NCBI GenBank assembly: GCA_039704465.1
Contig: JASFAU010000007.1
Coordinates: forward strand, 744,001 to 808,000
Source of the DNA: Plasmodiophora brassicae
Taxonomy: Eukaryota; Endomyxa; Phytomyxea; Plasmodiophorida; Plasmodiophoridae
Direction: 5' to 3'
DNA: 64,000 bases
Shown: positions 44,405 through 55,696 of the stretch, piece after piece
How the letters are laid out: each line of letters begins with the position of its first letter
Numbering within the stretch: the first letter of the stretch is position 1
Made by a program: the position numbers and the translations under genes
Notes under the pieces: generated by a model
The model's input: the letters and a program-made list of their open reading frames with translations, nothing else
Told to the model about the DNA's origin: nothing
Database searches by the model: none

Positions 44405-47100
44405 ATGCGATCGCGGGAAGCGCGTTTCGAATCGCTTTTTTGGGAGGACTACCTACTCATCTCAGAGTCAGGGGGCGCCGTCAAACACCGGCGGACGTTG
44501 CTGGAGAGCAGGCGGATGCTGCCGAAGCCGAAGCCGGTTGCTGAGAGACTGGCCGAGATGCAGAAGCGACCGGCGCGTGGGGCGACAGCAAAGCGTCCCC
44601 GATCGGGCAACGAGAACATTGAACTCGACCGGCACACCCGCCTGAAGGTCCGTGCCCCGCGTCGTCCGTTGTTGTGCAAGATCATTGGCTCAAAATTCAT
44701 ATGATCAGACGAGTAACGATTCTGTGTCGTCTAAGAAACCGCCAGTTCCAAGCGCTTCGGCAGCTCCAAAGAAGCGCCTTACACCTCAAGAGGTTGTCCA
44801 TACTATTTGTGTGTGTGCGCTGATCGAATGTTGCTAACGGACCTTGAAGTTACGGGAGAAGTTAAGCGAAGTTCGTACCAAGCTGAAGGATGCGACGCAT
44901 GACGTGCAGAGCGCACAAGAACAGGTCTCGCGGGCCGATACACGAGCTCAGGAAGCCGAGGAACGTATTCGGGAGCTGAAAGATCTGAACAGTGCGGCGG
45001 CTGCAACGGAAAATGAGCTTCGCTCGACGATAAAGAAACTCACGACAACATGCGATGAACATGCCACAGAAATCGAGTCGCTCAAGCAGCAGGTCTGTTC
45101 AGCACATATTTTCTGTGAAACTTGTTGAGGTCTTACCTGGCCAAAGGTCGTTGATTCGGAGAAAGCTAATGCTCAACTAATAACAGCAAACGAAGAACTG
45201 TCTCGAGACAAGCAGACCCTTCAGCGCCAAGTTGACGACCTGGAGAGCAGCAAGCAGACGCTCAGCGAGCAAATAGCTGCACTCAACGAAAAAGTATATG
45301 CATCCTCAAGTGCAGGCTTTGCTTGATATCTCATCCAAACTGCTCCTGTAGGTCACGACGCTTCAAACGGAATGTGAAGGCCTGTGCACGAAAGTATCAT
45401 CCGGTCTGGAACTCGTCTGCTCCCTCCAGCAGGACTTGTTTATGAAGTCGGCGCAGCTTACGGCGGCACAATCTGTTTCTGAGACGCAGGCCGGAACGAT
45501 TGCTAGGTTGACGTCAGAATGCAAGCAGCACCAGGAGCGTATCGAGGTACAAATTGTGTCCCTCATCCGAAACGAGCATCGTAATTTCTTTTTTCTTGCA
45601 GGAGCTTGTCAAGGCGTCGCACGAGGCGGAGGCAAGACGCCGCGAACTGCATAATCAAGTGCAGGAGCTCAAAGGGAACATTCGGGTGTTTTGTCGGGTT
45701 CGTCCAACCGTCGACGGGTCAGCCCCTGCGTCCCTTTCGTTCACCGATCTGGATACCATTGAGATCAAGGGAAGAAGTGACGTCTCCCTTGACGGATCGA
45801 GCTCGTCTAGGTTGGAAAAAGTTGTTCACGGTCATCACGTTGACTCCCGTCAAGTAATGCTTGGTCCAGGCGTCAACATGTGTTTACTTTCGACCGCGTT
45901 TTCAACCCAGCTTCTAAGCAAGATGACGTGTGGCAGGAAATCTCTCAGGTATGGCACGCGATAGCGTGTGCGACCGTGCCTCAATTGGCGGGACTGTAGC
46001 TGTGTACAAGTGCCATCGATGGCTACAAGGTCGTTGTCTTTGCGTACGGGCAAACTGGGTGTAAGGTTTATGTGAGCGCCTTAATCCTATGACGTTTTTA
46101 ACGTGACCCTCAGCTGGAAAGACTTACACGATGGAGGGGCCACCTGCATCGATGCAGACGGATGAACGTGGTATGATACCAAGGGCTATTTCACAGATTT
46201 TCTCCCGTGCTGCCCAGCTTGCTGAAAGGCACTGGACGTACAAATGTACGGTGAGCTTTTTCGAGATATACAACGAGTATCTCGTTGATCTCCTCGTGGA
46301 GGGCGAGTCGTCTGACGATGCTGATCTGAAAATCAAACATAACGTTGACGGGAGTACCACTGTTGTCGGCGCTGCTGTGGAACCAGTTGCGTCGGAAGCG
46401 GAAGTTTTCCCGTTGCTATCACGGGCTGCTCGTCGTCGCTCCGTTGCGAAAACCAAGTTGAACGATCGCTCATCCAGATCACACTCCATTTTCCAGATGA
46501 CCATATATGGGCACAATTCCGTACTGCCGCTCCCTATCCTTCCCTGGTACTTTCAACTTATCGGCGGTTCTCAGGTGTCCGGTCAAGATACGGTTGGCGT
46601 TCTGAACCTTGTTGACCTTGCTGGGTCTGAGCGACTGAAGAAATCCGACTCCCAAGGCGACACTCTCAAGGAGACCCAGGCGATCAATAAGAGTCTCAGG
46701 TAGGGCCGAAATAGCTCTGGCTTTGCTCGATCTCACCGAATGTTCAACAATGCTAGCTCTCTCGGAGATGTCATCGCTGCCTTGGCAAATGGGTGTGTTT
46801 CGCGAGCAGTCCCGATTACTCCTTAGCTGACCCCTCGTAGGTCAAAGCACGTCCCATACCGCAACAGCAAGTTGACCTATCTTCTTCAAAATTGTTTCGG
46901 AGGGGATTCTAAATGCCTGATGGTAAGATACCATCCATGCTATCCGACAATCTGCGGCTCTTCCTAACTGTCTGCAGTTTGTCAGCGTTTCCCCTGAAGA
47001 AGAAAATGTCCACGAAAGCCTTTGCAGTTTGCGGTTCGCCAGCAAAGTGAACTCATGCCATATCGGAACCGCTCGTCGATCCGTCAAGCAATCGCAGTAA
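44405..47100 (+). CDS. kinesin-14 (C-terminal motor, KAR3/NCD type)
   Basis: Kinesin-14s are minus-end-directed motors that shape spindles. The start [18 protein letters not shown] leads to a basic tail and then coiled coil ([39 protein letters not shown]). The neck motif [17 protein letters not shown] is diagnostic of kinesin-14. Splicing restores the P-loop [15 protein letters not shown], then SRSHSIFQM (switch I), [15 protein letters not shown] (switch II), [34 protein letters not shown] and [16 protein letters not shown], ending at 47100. About ten short introns divide the gene; not all borders were fixed. Confidence 0.92.
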
Positions 47101-47271
47101 CCATGCACATTCTGTTTTCCTTCATTCGTTTGCCGAATACAAGTTCTGGCTATGTATTTACTGTCGCGCGTCGCTTGTATACGAGACGCCCTAATATTGA
47201 CATTGCGCCACGGACCTTCGGACTGCGTGGGATCCCCGGCGGCATAGCGAACAGAGCGTAGTTCCGCAGCC

Positions 47272-47782
47272 ATGGGCCGTATGCACAGCAAGGGAAAGGG
47301 CATTGCCCGCTCGGCGCTCCCGTACCGCCGATCGCCGCCATCCTGGTGCAAGACGGATGCCGACACTGTCAAGTCCGAGATTGCCAAGTACGCCAAGAAG
47401 GGCATGACCCCGTCGCAGATCGGTGTCCTGCTGCGTGACTCGCAGGGTATCCCCCAGGTCCGATCGATCACTGGACAGAAGATCCTGCGTATCCTGAAGG
47501 TGATCGGCATGGCCCCGGAGATTCCGGAGGACCTGTACCACCTCATCAAGAAGGCTGTTAACGTTCGCCGCCACCTTGAGAAGAACCGCAAGGACACGGA
47601 CTCCAAGTTCCGTCTCATCCTGATCGAGTCGCGTATCCACCGCCTTGCTCGTTACTACAAGACCAAGCGTGCTCTGCCCCCGACCTGGAAGTACGACTCT
47701 ACCACGGCGTCCACCATGTAAGCCTAGTCGTGTCACTAACTGGTGTGTTTGTAACTCACGTTTCTATCGCAGGGTTGCGTAA
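47272..47782 (+). CDS. RPS13: 40S ribosomal protein S13 (uS15)
   Basis: Exons 47272-47717 and 47773-47782 join in phase to 151 residues, the usual length of this protein in eukaryotes. It starts [20 protein letters not shown] and contains [19 protein letters not shown] text ([17 protein letters not shown]), [16 protein letters not shown] and [17 protein letters not shown]. The last coding exon is only 10 nt (finishing Met, then Val-Ala-stop), restoring the conserved end. Codon use is strongly biased toward C-ending codons, as expected for a highly expressed gene. The 3' end converges on the deubiquitinase. Confidence 0.97.
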
Positions 47783-48087
47783 ACCGCTTCTACAAGAAAC
47801 TCTTTATCGTACAATACAGGTTCAGTGTCTTTGGCACAACGCTGGGAATGATCAGGTCTTTCCGGAGACATTTTCATTGCCCTTTGGGCAGCGCTTCGCC
47901 GCTGTTGGTACATTGTCCCGTACTGTTTCTTGTGGTGCTCGCATGTGTTGGCATTAGACTGTAATTTCGTGCATTGGTAAAGAAGTTGTTCGGCTGGGGC
48001 CTCAACACATGCTGTGTTGCTAGAAATAAAATGTTCTCTGATTTGGAAGAGACTGGGATGCAAATGGAACGACTGCATGATTAATGT
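47783..48087. other. convergent 3' region of RPS13 and the deubiquitinase
   Basis: Both flanking genes end here. AATAAA at about 48026 (plus) is a candidate polyadenylation signal for RPS13. No other gene is seen. Confidence 0.5.
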
Positions 48088-49507
48088 TTACTGGGCTTCC
48101 AGTTGGCAGTCCTGATAGAATAGAATATAGCCGTCGGTATGCTCGGCCGCGTGCAATGATCCAAACACGTTCTGCAGCCAGTCGTCCGGTAGGGCGTGGA
48201 TGACGTGGTCGTCGTACAGGTACCATACTGTTCCCTTCCGGACTATGGCGACATAGTGGCCATGCGACGCTCCCGCACCCACGTGAACGACTGTTCGTAA
48301 TTCATCACGTCAGTCCAGGTGGCACCGGGCGTTCCGAGGGACCGACCGATGGCGAACAGATCGTACAGGCGTGGAGTGACGCCTTCTGACAGGTTCGGTA
48401 ATCTCAACTGCTCCGAGAAACACACACGGTAGCTGAGCTTCGTGAATTCCATGGCGTCGGTGCACTTGAACCGTTTGAGATGGCAGATCAGTATCGCTGG
48501 CTGGGATTTGACTTGCATCCACTGCAACGCTGAGTCAGAGAGAGGAGGGACGCGCGTGACGACGTGGGTCCCCGTTTGGGGATCACCTTGTACGCCTCCT
48601 GAAGCGCATGGCATTCGCTACATCGGAACTTGCAGTCTCTCGAGAGCAACTCCCGTTTGCCGAACTCTTTGAGACACGCCGTCAACGACGTATGATTCGC
48701 GATGTCAACCGACAGGTCCATGAACTGTTGACAGGAGTCAGGGACAGCGAATCAGCTTGCTGTCGGGCGGTCGTACCTTCTCGTCGCGGCTGGATATTGC
48801 ATCACATCTGAGGCATTGCATCTGGTTTGTCAAAGCGCCCTCGAACAGGCCCTCGACCCAGTTCTCTGCCGTATCACCGTCCGCCTTCTTTTGCTCGCTA
48901 ACGCGCTCGGAGAGCTCGCTGAGCAGGAAGTGCAGGAACTCGTGCGCGTCCTGATGCTGCGACCCGACAAACATCGCTGCGTTGACGAATTAGCACCTCG
49001 TGTTGCCAACGCTCGTGGACCGCACGCTCACGGTTCTGCTCGCCGACTCTTGCGAAGAACTCTCGCGGCTGTAGTGTGCCCGAGTTCTCATGGTTGTCTT
49101 GGATGAATTCCTGTCATTGCCGGTATCAGACCGCATGCCGCAGTGCAATCCGGACCGTGACACGTACGAATAGGCCTCCCAGCATCGACAGTAAGCTATC
49201 TGTGTCGGCGTCAGCGACCTGCGATTGCATGCATCGGCGTGGGCGACGATGGGTGGCGTACCGTTGTCGTCAGCTAAGTGCTGCGCTCTGTAGTCGAGCA
49301 GAACCGTCCGGAACGTTCGGCAGTGATACAGGGACTGGAACACCGAATTGAAATAGCACGTGTTCCCGAACTGCGGGCACGGCGCCCGTTAAAACAGTTG
49401 AGCATACACGATACTCGAGCGAGGCGTACGTTATTGATGCCGAAGAACTTGCTATCTGCTTCGTGGCCAGGCGCTGCACTGGGCGCCGTTGCCTGCTTGT
49501 TCCCCAT
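48088..49507 (-). CDS. ubiquitin carboxyl-terminal hydrolase, USP12/46 (CreB) type
   Basis: USP12/46 enzymes remove ubiquitin with WD40 cofactors; the mould member CreB acts in carbon regulation. The start MGNKQATAPSAAPG is followed by a splice into FGNTCYFNSVFQSLYHCRTF with the catalytic Cys. Further family blocks are QHQDAHEFLHFLLSELSE, FEGALTNQMQCLRCDAIS with a zinc pair, MDLSVDIANHTSLTACL, FRCSECHALQEAYK with the second Cys pair, ICHLKRFKCTDAMEFTKLSY and, at the end, GASHGHYVAIVRKGTVWYLY with the catalytic His, then DGYILFYQ. Several short introns exist; borders were only partly fixed. It is convergent with RPS13. Confidence 0.9.
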
Positions 49508-49852
49508 CGGCAGGGGACTGGAACCCGTTCAGCCAGGCCGCTGCTGTGCACCGTCTGCGACTTCCGCGAATTCTAACCGCCTGTGACTGTTCGGGATCGT
49601 ATCACAGGCGCAACCTGGAACCGATCATGCACCAGACTTTCTGGCGTGTAAGCACCGGCCGCGGTCTGCCGTTCCCAGTATGCACTTAGTACCGCGAAGG
49701 GCACTCTGGGCACATCGGACTGCACGTTTGGCACTACGTCGTCATCGCATATCCGTTGACGGCGAACGGGGTTGCCCCGAGGCCGTGTTATGAATCGTCC
49801 TAGATAAGCGGGCATAGGGACCGATCGCAGTACCCGACGACGGCGTGTAAGC
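49508..49852. other. divergent spacer between the deubiquitinase and the 7TM-RGS gene
   Basis: The 345 bp must contain both promoters. No domain-bearing frame is present. Confidence 0.45.
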
Positions 49853-51300
49853 ATGTCGGATGTTGCTGACGCTGGTGTGTACGGCATGATGGTAGTCTAC
49901 ACCATTCTGGAAGGTCTGGGCACCACCGCTATTATCATGGTACGGCACCTGCAACCAGTAAGGAGCCGCAACGTTGCGCTTCTTGTAAGATGGCAGTGTG
50001 TATCACAATTCACAAACCACGCGCTGACGTTTGCGATCGGCACGACCATCTAGCTGGCGACGAACTGGTCATGGTTCACGTTTGCCCTGTCCCAGACGTT
50101 CGCCGGATTGCTTGACGTGCAACGCTGCGTCCTTCGATGCGTTCTAGGTAACTTGGTCGGTTGTCGATGACGCGCCGGCCTAACTTGCGAGATCCTGGGG
50201 CAGAATGGCCCTGCCTAATCGCCATGCTGTTATTCGTGGCTCGACTATGGCACCTGTGCGCCAACTGTATCGCCGCTGAGGCGCGTTCCGATTCCAAGGT
50301 CGACCACTGGATCCTATCCCGTCGACGACTCTATGCGCCAGGCTGCTTGTGGGTCGGTGTCAGTTTAACCTTCTGTGCGCTGGCATCAACAAGATTGGTC
50401 CTTGAGATTCGCCGTGTATGCTCACCGTCTGGCGTTGCTATGGAAATCGTCGGGTTTTTCGCCGTCTGGGCCATGACCGTGCTGACTCTCGTCGTTCTCC
50501 TGCGACGCATGCAGGACGGCTTCTGGATGGGAGTGGAACTTCAACTGCTTTTCCTTGTCCTGTGCTGTGTGGGCGTTCTTGGTGGTGTCTACTTTCGCCA
50601 GAAGGACGTCCTGGGACCGTACCGGTTCCATCTGTACGCTCTCCTGCTCGGCGGCATCGCGTGGTGCGTTATCAGCTCCTGGTACCCAGTCCTGCTTTCG
50701 TTGGAGACCGAGCAGCCACAGAACATGTCTATGAGGCAGCTGGAGTTGGCCTCGTTAACGGATCACACCGTGTTCCACCACACTCAAACACGTGGTCACG
50801 CCAGTCATCAAACCGACAGGCTGTCCATGTCGTCTCGACTTGTCCATGTTCTTCAGCACCAGGCCGGGTTCGAGGCCTTCAAACTGTTCCTTCAACATGA
50901 GTTTAGCGGTAACATTCGACCGGTATGGATGATGGGGTATTGCATTGGCTGAGTCGTCGTAGTTGAATCGGTGCTGTGCTGGGCGCAAGTTGCAGAGGTC
51001 ATCGCGACGCATGCGCGGTTGAACCGTGTCAAGGAGTTCAACGACGAGTACGCCCGCGTCGTTGCCGTGTTCGTTGCGCCAGGCAGTCCTAACGAAGTCA
51101 ACATTCCATCCGGATTGAAGGTGCGTGCTCTGCGTCCATGTCAACGGCACGGCGATACCTGAACGTGCCCGTAGAAGCGACTTCTGGAACTTGCGACCGC
51201 CGAGTGCGACAAATGGGGTCCCGATGACGTTGAAGCGGGCGCGAACGTCGGATTGAGCGTTAAGAAGATTGAGTTATTGAGACGTCTACAATCGAGTTAG
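49853..51300 (+). CDS. seven-helix membrane protein with C-terminal RGS domain
   Basis: Exons 49853-49984, 50054-50147, 50192-50908, 50963-51120 and 51175-51300 join in phase to 408 residues. About seven hydrophobic helices occupy residues 5-230 (for example YGMMVVYTILEGLGTTAIIM, WFTFALSQTFAGLL, LIAMLLFVARLW, FFAVWAMTVLTLVVLL, LQLLFLVLCCVGVLGGVYF). A cytosolic RGS domain follows: FEAFKLFLQHEFSVESVLCW, rebuilt by splicing, then RLNRVKEFNDEYARVVAVFV, the diagnostic EVNIPSGLK and KRLLELATAECDKW. RGS domains speed GTP hydrolysis on G-alpha, so this is a membrane-tethered G-protein regulator like plant AtRGS1. The ligand, if any, is unknown. Confidence 0.85.
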
Positions 51301-52055
51301 GGTCGCTGCTATGGCGTCCATGCCCCGTTTCTAACCCTGCTGCGTGAACAGCGATACTTCTGACCATGGAAAGAGACCCTTTCCAACGGTTTATCAAGAG
51401 CCGTAAGTTCCAGCAGATCGTTACGAACCAACCACCAGAAACGAAGAATCTAGACGTTGGGGTATCCGTAACATAAAGGAACAAATGGGATCCACTCGTC
51501 GAGGCTGTGATCCTGTGATACCTCTTCTGCCCCCACCCTATTGCTGCTGCCATTTAGAGTGGACGACTTGAGTAGATCTGAATTCCGATACGCTTCGGCG
51601 CCCAGCCAGGGCGCCCCTCCGACGTGACTCGGTGCAAGGCGCCGGCATAATGGAGAGTAGTATCCCTTGCTGGCAGCAACCGGGAACGGTGTAACGATAA
51701 TTAAGGGTTAGTGACGGCGATTCGTGCATACAGAGACCTTATTGCAAACCGGGCCGATCCGCTGCCCGTTGAAGGGTGCCCGCGGGGCATCCGATCGACC
51801 CCCGAGGCAACCGCCGAGTTGTGCAAGCGCTTCCACCGGTGCAGAACGAGTAACTGCACACACGTTTCCGATGTATTCGTTCAGAATGAGTTCCCGCACA
51901 GGTTCGCCATGGCCCTACAAATACGTAGTAGACGAGACATAATAGTTCTGCAGCCGTTATGAGAATAAGCAGCGAGTGGGATTCTCCTGGGCGTGAGTCA
52001 ACCGTATAACGTGTACGTTCCTGCATACTCATCGTTTGCCATAATTGAATCACGC
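51301..52055. other. 755-bp spacer before the tyrosinase-like gene
   Basis: No domain-bearing frame on either strand. It should hold the promoter of the downstream gene. An in-frame extension reaches 51993 but lacks an ATG before 52056. Confidence 0.45.
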
Positions 52056-55000
52056 ATGGTGCCCGGGCGCGCCCATCACCCGACACGATTGTCGGGTGGT
52101 CTGATCGTCGTCGTTGCACTGCTAGCGGCGTCCGCTTCCCGCTCCCAGCAGCCTTTGTGCGATATTGCCAGTATTGCTGACGGCGACCTGGACAAGTATA
52201 CGGCCGCGATTGCGTCGGCCAAGGCCAATGGCGTCTGGAGCAGCCTGGGCGAAATGTACGGCCGTAAGGTTGACGACTTGCCAGCGGGGGCATCCACGTT
52301 GCTTCCCGCTATTCGATCGAGTCTGGCTAGTTTCCGGCAGCTCCTATCGATCGACACGATCCCGTACTGGGATTTCACGACGATTTCAGTGCCGCCCGCG
52401 TTCACAAAGCCGACCGTCGCCGGCCCCGATGGACGGACGCGACCGAACGGGTTGCTTGGGAAGGTTGCCGACCTGCGATGCGATTCGGCCGTGCTGGACA
52501 ACTTCAACTTGAAAGAGGTCCGCGATCGTGCCGGGCCGCCTGCTCAATCGCTGGCCACGAACCCGGACGAGTACTTCTGGATGCTCTTCGACGTGTTCAG
52601 CCTGGCGCAGGGGTCCATTGGCGGGTGCATGCTCGCCGCTGAGACCGCCCCACTGCACCCGATCTTCTGGTCCATGCTGGCCAACATCGACCGACTTGTC
52701 GCACAGTTCCCCAACTCTCCAGCAACGTGTGCCAACGGGCCCGCCCCAGGACCCGTCGAATCCAACGCCGGATTGCTTGGCGAAACTTGGATTCGTGCTA
52801 GCGACGGCTCTCTGAAGCCGGGCCCAAGTTTGCCTCTCCCGTCTGCTGACGATCTGACACAAATGTCAATCGATGCGAAAGGGTCCGTCAGCCGCGTTCA
52901 CCTTCCCGTTGCAGGCGACGTCGTCCAGGTCCTTGTTCGCGCCCCGAATGGCGACCTTGTTCCGGGGCCGTCCATAGCAGCCCGTGACCTGAGCGCGCTG
53001 CAGCAACAGCAGAATGCACAGCTATCGCTGCCTGTGAATCGAAACGATCGTGATGCAATTGCCGACCGCATGCGTCACCGACAAACGCCGGGCCCGGTAC
53101 CGTCGTCCATAACGGACGCTAATCGCGAAGGTCGTCGTTCATCCCTGCCCAGCACAGCAGGACCTAATCAGGGTGATTGGGCCCCAGCACCAGCTCCTCT
53201 TCATTCACAGGACACGTCTGGCCTGCCAAGCGCTCAGTCAGCGTCTACTCGACCACTAGCTGAGGCAAGGCCTGCAACGAGTGGCGGTCCTGGCAACAGC
53301 AGATCGTCTCCCGGGAAGACAGGAATCTCGCCTGGTCCCGCTGGCAGCCGCCATCAGTTCAACCATTCGAACCAGGGTGGTATCAGAGATGGAAACGGAG
53401 AGACGCTCCCTGGGAAAGGAACGGTCCCTGACAACCAACTGGGTGGAGAGCACCAAGATGACGAGACGCCAGGCGGAAGATCTCCAGGGCGCTCATCCGG
53501 TCCAGGCGGCCGATCTGGTCAACTTGGAGTCAGCTCAGAAGCCTCGGGCCCAGCATCACCAGCATCTCAAAGACGGAATGGCTCACCGAACGGTTCCAGT
53601 CTATCTCAGCCCGATCTTCAACGGGAAGCGGGTGGACCGTCTGATGGATCGTTACCGTCGTCAAAGAGGAACGCATTGTCTTCGAATGACAGCAAACTGG
53701 GCCCTGCGAATGGTGGTCAGGCACGGTCTGAACGCCCTGATACTTCACCATCGGCAAGCGACGACGACAGTCAACCCTCGTCCATTGTTGATACTGTTTC
53801 TCCTGATGGAAGGGCAGTCGGGGGGCAGCCACAGAGCCCGAGCCCGGGTTCGATGTCTCCTGATGACAGGGGATCCAGTGCACTGTCCAGCAAGTTAGGC
53901 TCTCCTGACAACTCGAATGCTCGTGGTCCGAGCGCTAAGACGACGCAGGCGGTACATGGAAATGCAGGTGCGTTTCCATCCCCTCAACGTAGTGGACCTT
54001 CGAATCCTGTTCCGAGTGTTCCTGCTCCTGCCCCTGCGCCCACCAATGCTCCTTCTTCTACTACCCCTCAGCAAGTGTCTGTACCTCAGCAGGGACCTCA
54101 ACCTCAGCAGGGAGCTCAACCTCCGCAGGGAGCTCAATCTCAGCAGGGACCTCAACCTCAGCAGGAACCTCAACCTCAGCAGGGACCTCAACCTCAGCAG
54201 GGACCTCAACCTCAGCAGGAACTTCAACCTCAGCAGGGACCTCAATCTCAGCAGGAGCCTCAACCTCAGCTGGAGTCTCAACCTCAGCAGGGTTCTCCAC
54301 CTCAACAGGGACCTCAACCTCAGCAGGGACCTCAACCTCAGCAGGGACCCCAACTAGAACAGGGATCTCCATCCTCTCCATTACAGCAGGGCCCTCAACC
54401 TCAACAAGGCCCGCAGCCACAGCAGGGATCTCAACCTCAACAAGGCCCGCAGCCACAGCAGGGACCTCAACCACAGCAGGGACCTCAACCACAGCAGGGT
54501 CCAGCTCAACAGGGACCTCAACCGCAGCCACCGCCACCGCCACCACCTCAGCAAGGACCTCAACCTCAACAGGGACTTCCTGCCCAACAGCCACCTTCAC
54601 CTCAGGAGCCACCACCATCTCAGCAGCCACCACCACCTCAGCAGCAGCCACCGCCTCAGCAGCCACCATCACTTCAGCAAGGGCCGCAACCTCAACAGGG
54701 ACCTCAGCCTCAGCAAGCGCCACAACCTCAGAAGGGGCCTCAGCAGCAGCAGCAGAACGTGGCATCGCTGCAGATACAACCACCAGCGACACAACCTCAG
54801 CCTCAGCAGCAGCTACCGCCATTCAAAGAGGTGACGATGCCCGACCTTCAACCGATCACGACCCCACCGCCACAGTCGATGCCTCCAATGCCCCAGGTGC
54901 AGCCGCAGGTGCCGCTGCCGAACCCAGTCGCGCCGCCAATTATTCCCAACCCCCCGCCCATCTACCCGCTGGAACAGCCCCCGCTGCTGGTACCACCTCC

Positions 55001-55517
55001 ATTCGTCGTGCCACCGCCACAACCGTCGATCCTGAACATTCCCCCACGGCCGATTATCATGCCCCCGCCTGCGCCCATTATCCTGCCGGCTCCTGCGCCG
55101 ATCATCGTCCCTCCTGCGCCTCCTCTGATCGTCCAGCCCCCCGTTGGGCCCGCGTACCTCCCCCCTTTGCCAGCGTTCTCGGTTCTGGGATACGATGCCG
55201 CTGCGAGTCCCCAAGGCGGATTTCGATTGCTTCTTCACATCGTTGCGCTGCCGTTCTGCTCGGCACCGACGTACATCACCGTGATCGCCAACGAACGCGT
55301 CGTCGGTCGCGTGTTCATCATCGGGCGAACAGGCGGGACGTCGTCGTTCCGGCACGTACGATCGCTGGATATCACACGCGCATTCCAGGCCTTCCTGAAC
55401 GACTCTCCACAAGCGATCACGTTCCGGTTCACGTCAGCCCGTGTCGACGAAGGGGCCAACCTGGACCCCGTCCCCACTCAGCTATCGACCTTTGTCGACT
55501 GGGCGTGCGCCCCGTAA
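52056..55517 (+). CDS. secreted tyrosinase-like protein, copper ligands lost, with Pro/Gln repeat
   Basis: A single exon of 1,153 residues. A signal peptide (LIVVVALLAASASRS) is followed by about 190 residues laid out like a tyrosinase: LLPAIRSSLASFRQLL where active enzymes have the FLPWHR helix, IPYWDF for the conserved PYWD motif, and LHPIFWSMLANIDRLV where enzymes have DPxFWxHHAxIDR. The copper-binding His residues are therefore replaced and oxidase activity is unlikely. A Ser/Gly/Pro-rich region then leads to a repeat of PQPQQG-type units (about residues 670-915) and a Pro-rich stretch. The last 120 residues (GGFRLLLHIVALPFCS, ANERVVGRVFIIGR) look like the C-terminal beta domain of tyrosinase relatives. 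A structural, wall- or mucilage-associated role is an inference. Confidence 0.75.
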   Translation: MVPGRAHHPTRLSGGLIVVVALLAASASRSQQPLCDIASIADGDLDKYTAAIASAKANGVWSSLGEMYGRKVDDLPAGASTLLPAIRSSLASFRQLLSIDTIPYWDFTTISVPPAFTKPTVAGPDGRTRPNGLLGKVADLRCDSAVLDNFNLKEVRDRAGPPAQSLATNPDEYFWMLFDVFSLAQGSIGGCMLAAETAPLHPIFWSMLANIDRLVAQFPNSPATCANGPAPGPVESNAGLLGETWIRASDGSLKPGPSLPLPSADDLTQMSIDAKGSVSRVHLPVAGDVVQVLVRAPNGDLVPGPSIAARDLSALQQQQNAQLSLPVNRNDRDAIADRMRHRQTPGPVPSSITDANREGRRSSLPSTAGPNQGDWAPAPAPLHSQDTSGLPSAQSASTRPLAEARPATSGGPGNSRSSPGKTGISPGPAGSRHQFNHSNQGGIRDGNGETLPGKGTVPDNQLGGEHQDDETPGGRSPGRSSGPGGRSGQLGVSSEASGPASPASQRRNGSPNGSSLSQPDLQREAGGPSDGSLPSSKRNALSSNDSKLGPANGGQARSERPDTSPSASDDDSQPSSIVDTVSPDGRAVGGQPQSPSPGSMSPDDRGSSALSSKLGSPDNSNARGPSAKTTQAVHGNAGAFPSPQRSGPSNPVPSVPAPAPAPTNAPSSTTPQQVSVPQQGPQPQQGAQPPQGAQSQQGPQPQQEPQPQQGPQPQQGPQPQQELQPQQGPQSQQEPQPQLESQPQQGSPPQQGPQPQQGPQPQQGPQLEQGSPSSPLQQGPQPQQGPQPQQGSQPQQGPQPQQGPQPQQGPQPQQGPAQQGPQPQPPPPPPPQQGPQPQQGLPAQQPPSPQEPPPSQQPPPPQQQPPPQQPPSLQQGPQPQQGPQPQQAPQPQKGPQQQQQNVASLQIQPPATQPQPQQQLPPFKEVTMPDLQPITTPPPQSMPPMPQVQPQVPLPNPVAPPIIPNPPPIYPLEQPPLLVPPPFVVPPPQPSILNIPPRPIIMPPPAPIILPAPAPIIVPPAPPLIVQPPVGPAYLPPLPAFSVLGYDAAASPQGGFRLLLHIVALPFCSAPTYITVIANERVVGRVFIIGRTGGTSSFRHVRSLDITRAFQAFLNDSPQAITFRFTSARVDEGANLDPVPTQLSTFVDWACAP
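54064..54765 (+). repeat. 18-bp coding repeat (Pro-Gln-Pro-Gln-Gln-Gly)
   Basis: Units close to CCTCAACCTCAGCAGGGA recur some 30 times with 6-bp variants and encode PQPQQG. They form a tandem array inside the tyrosinase-like gene. The opposite strand gives long spurious open frames. Confidence 0.92.
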
Positions 55518-55696
55518 TGAACATTGTCATAAAAGGGTTTGGATTATTTGGAACGCAGGTTGAGGCATGGAACGCGGCGAGCAGCGCCGAAGGGCGCGCT
55601 GTAAGCCGCGATCGGTTGAGGAACGTCATTCGTCAGAAGGATGTCCACAGTATACGCGTAATACGGTCTCAATATACAATATACAAGTGATGCGGG

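Noticed and set aside
51993..52055. N-terminal extension of the tyrosinase-like protein
   Set aside because: No ATG occurs in this part of the frame, and the signal peptide fits the start at 52056.
54061..54822. Minus-strand Ala/Glu/Val-rich open frame
   Set aside because: It is the complement of the PQPQQG repeat array. Repeats keep all frames open.
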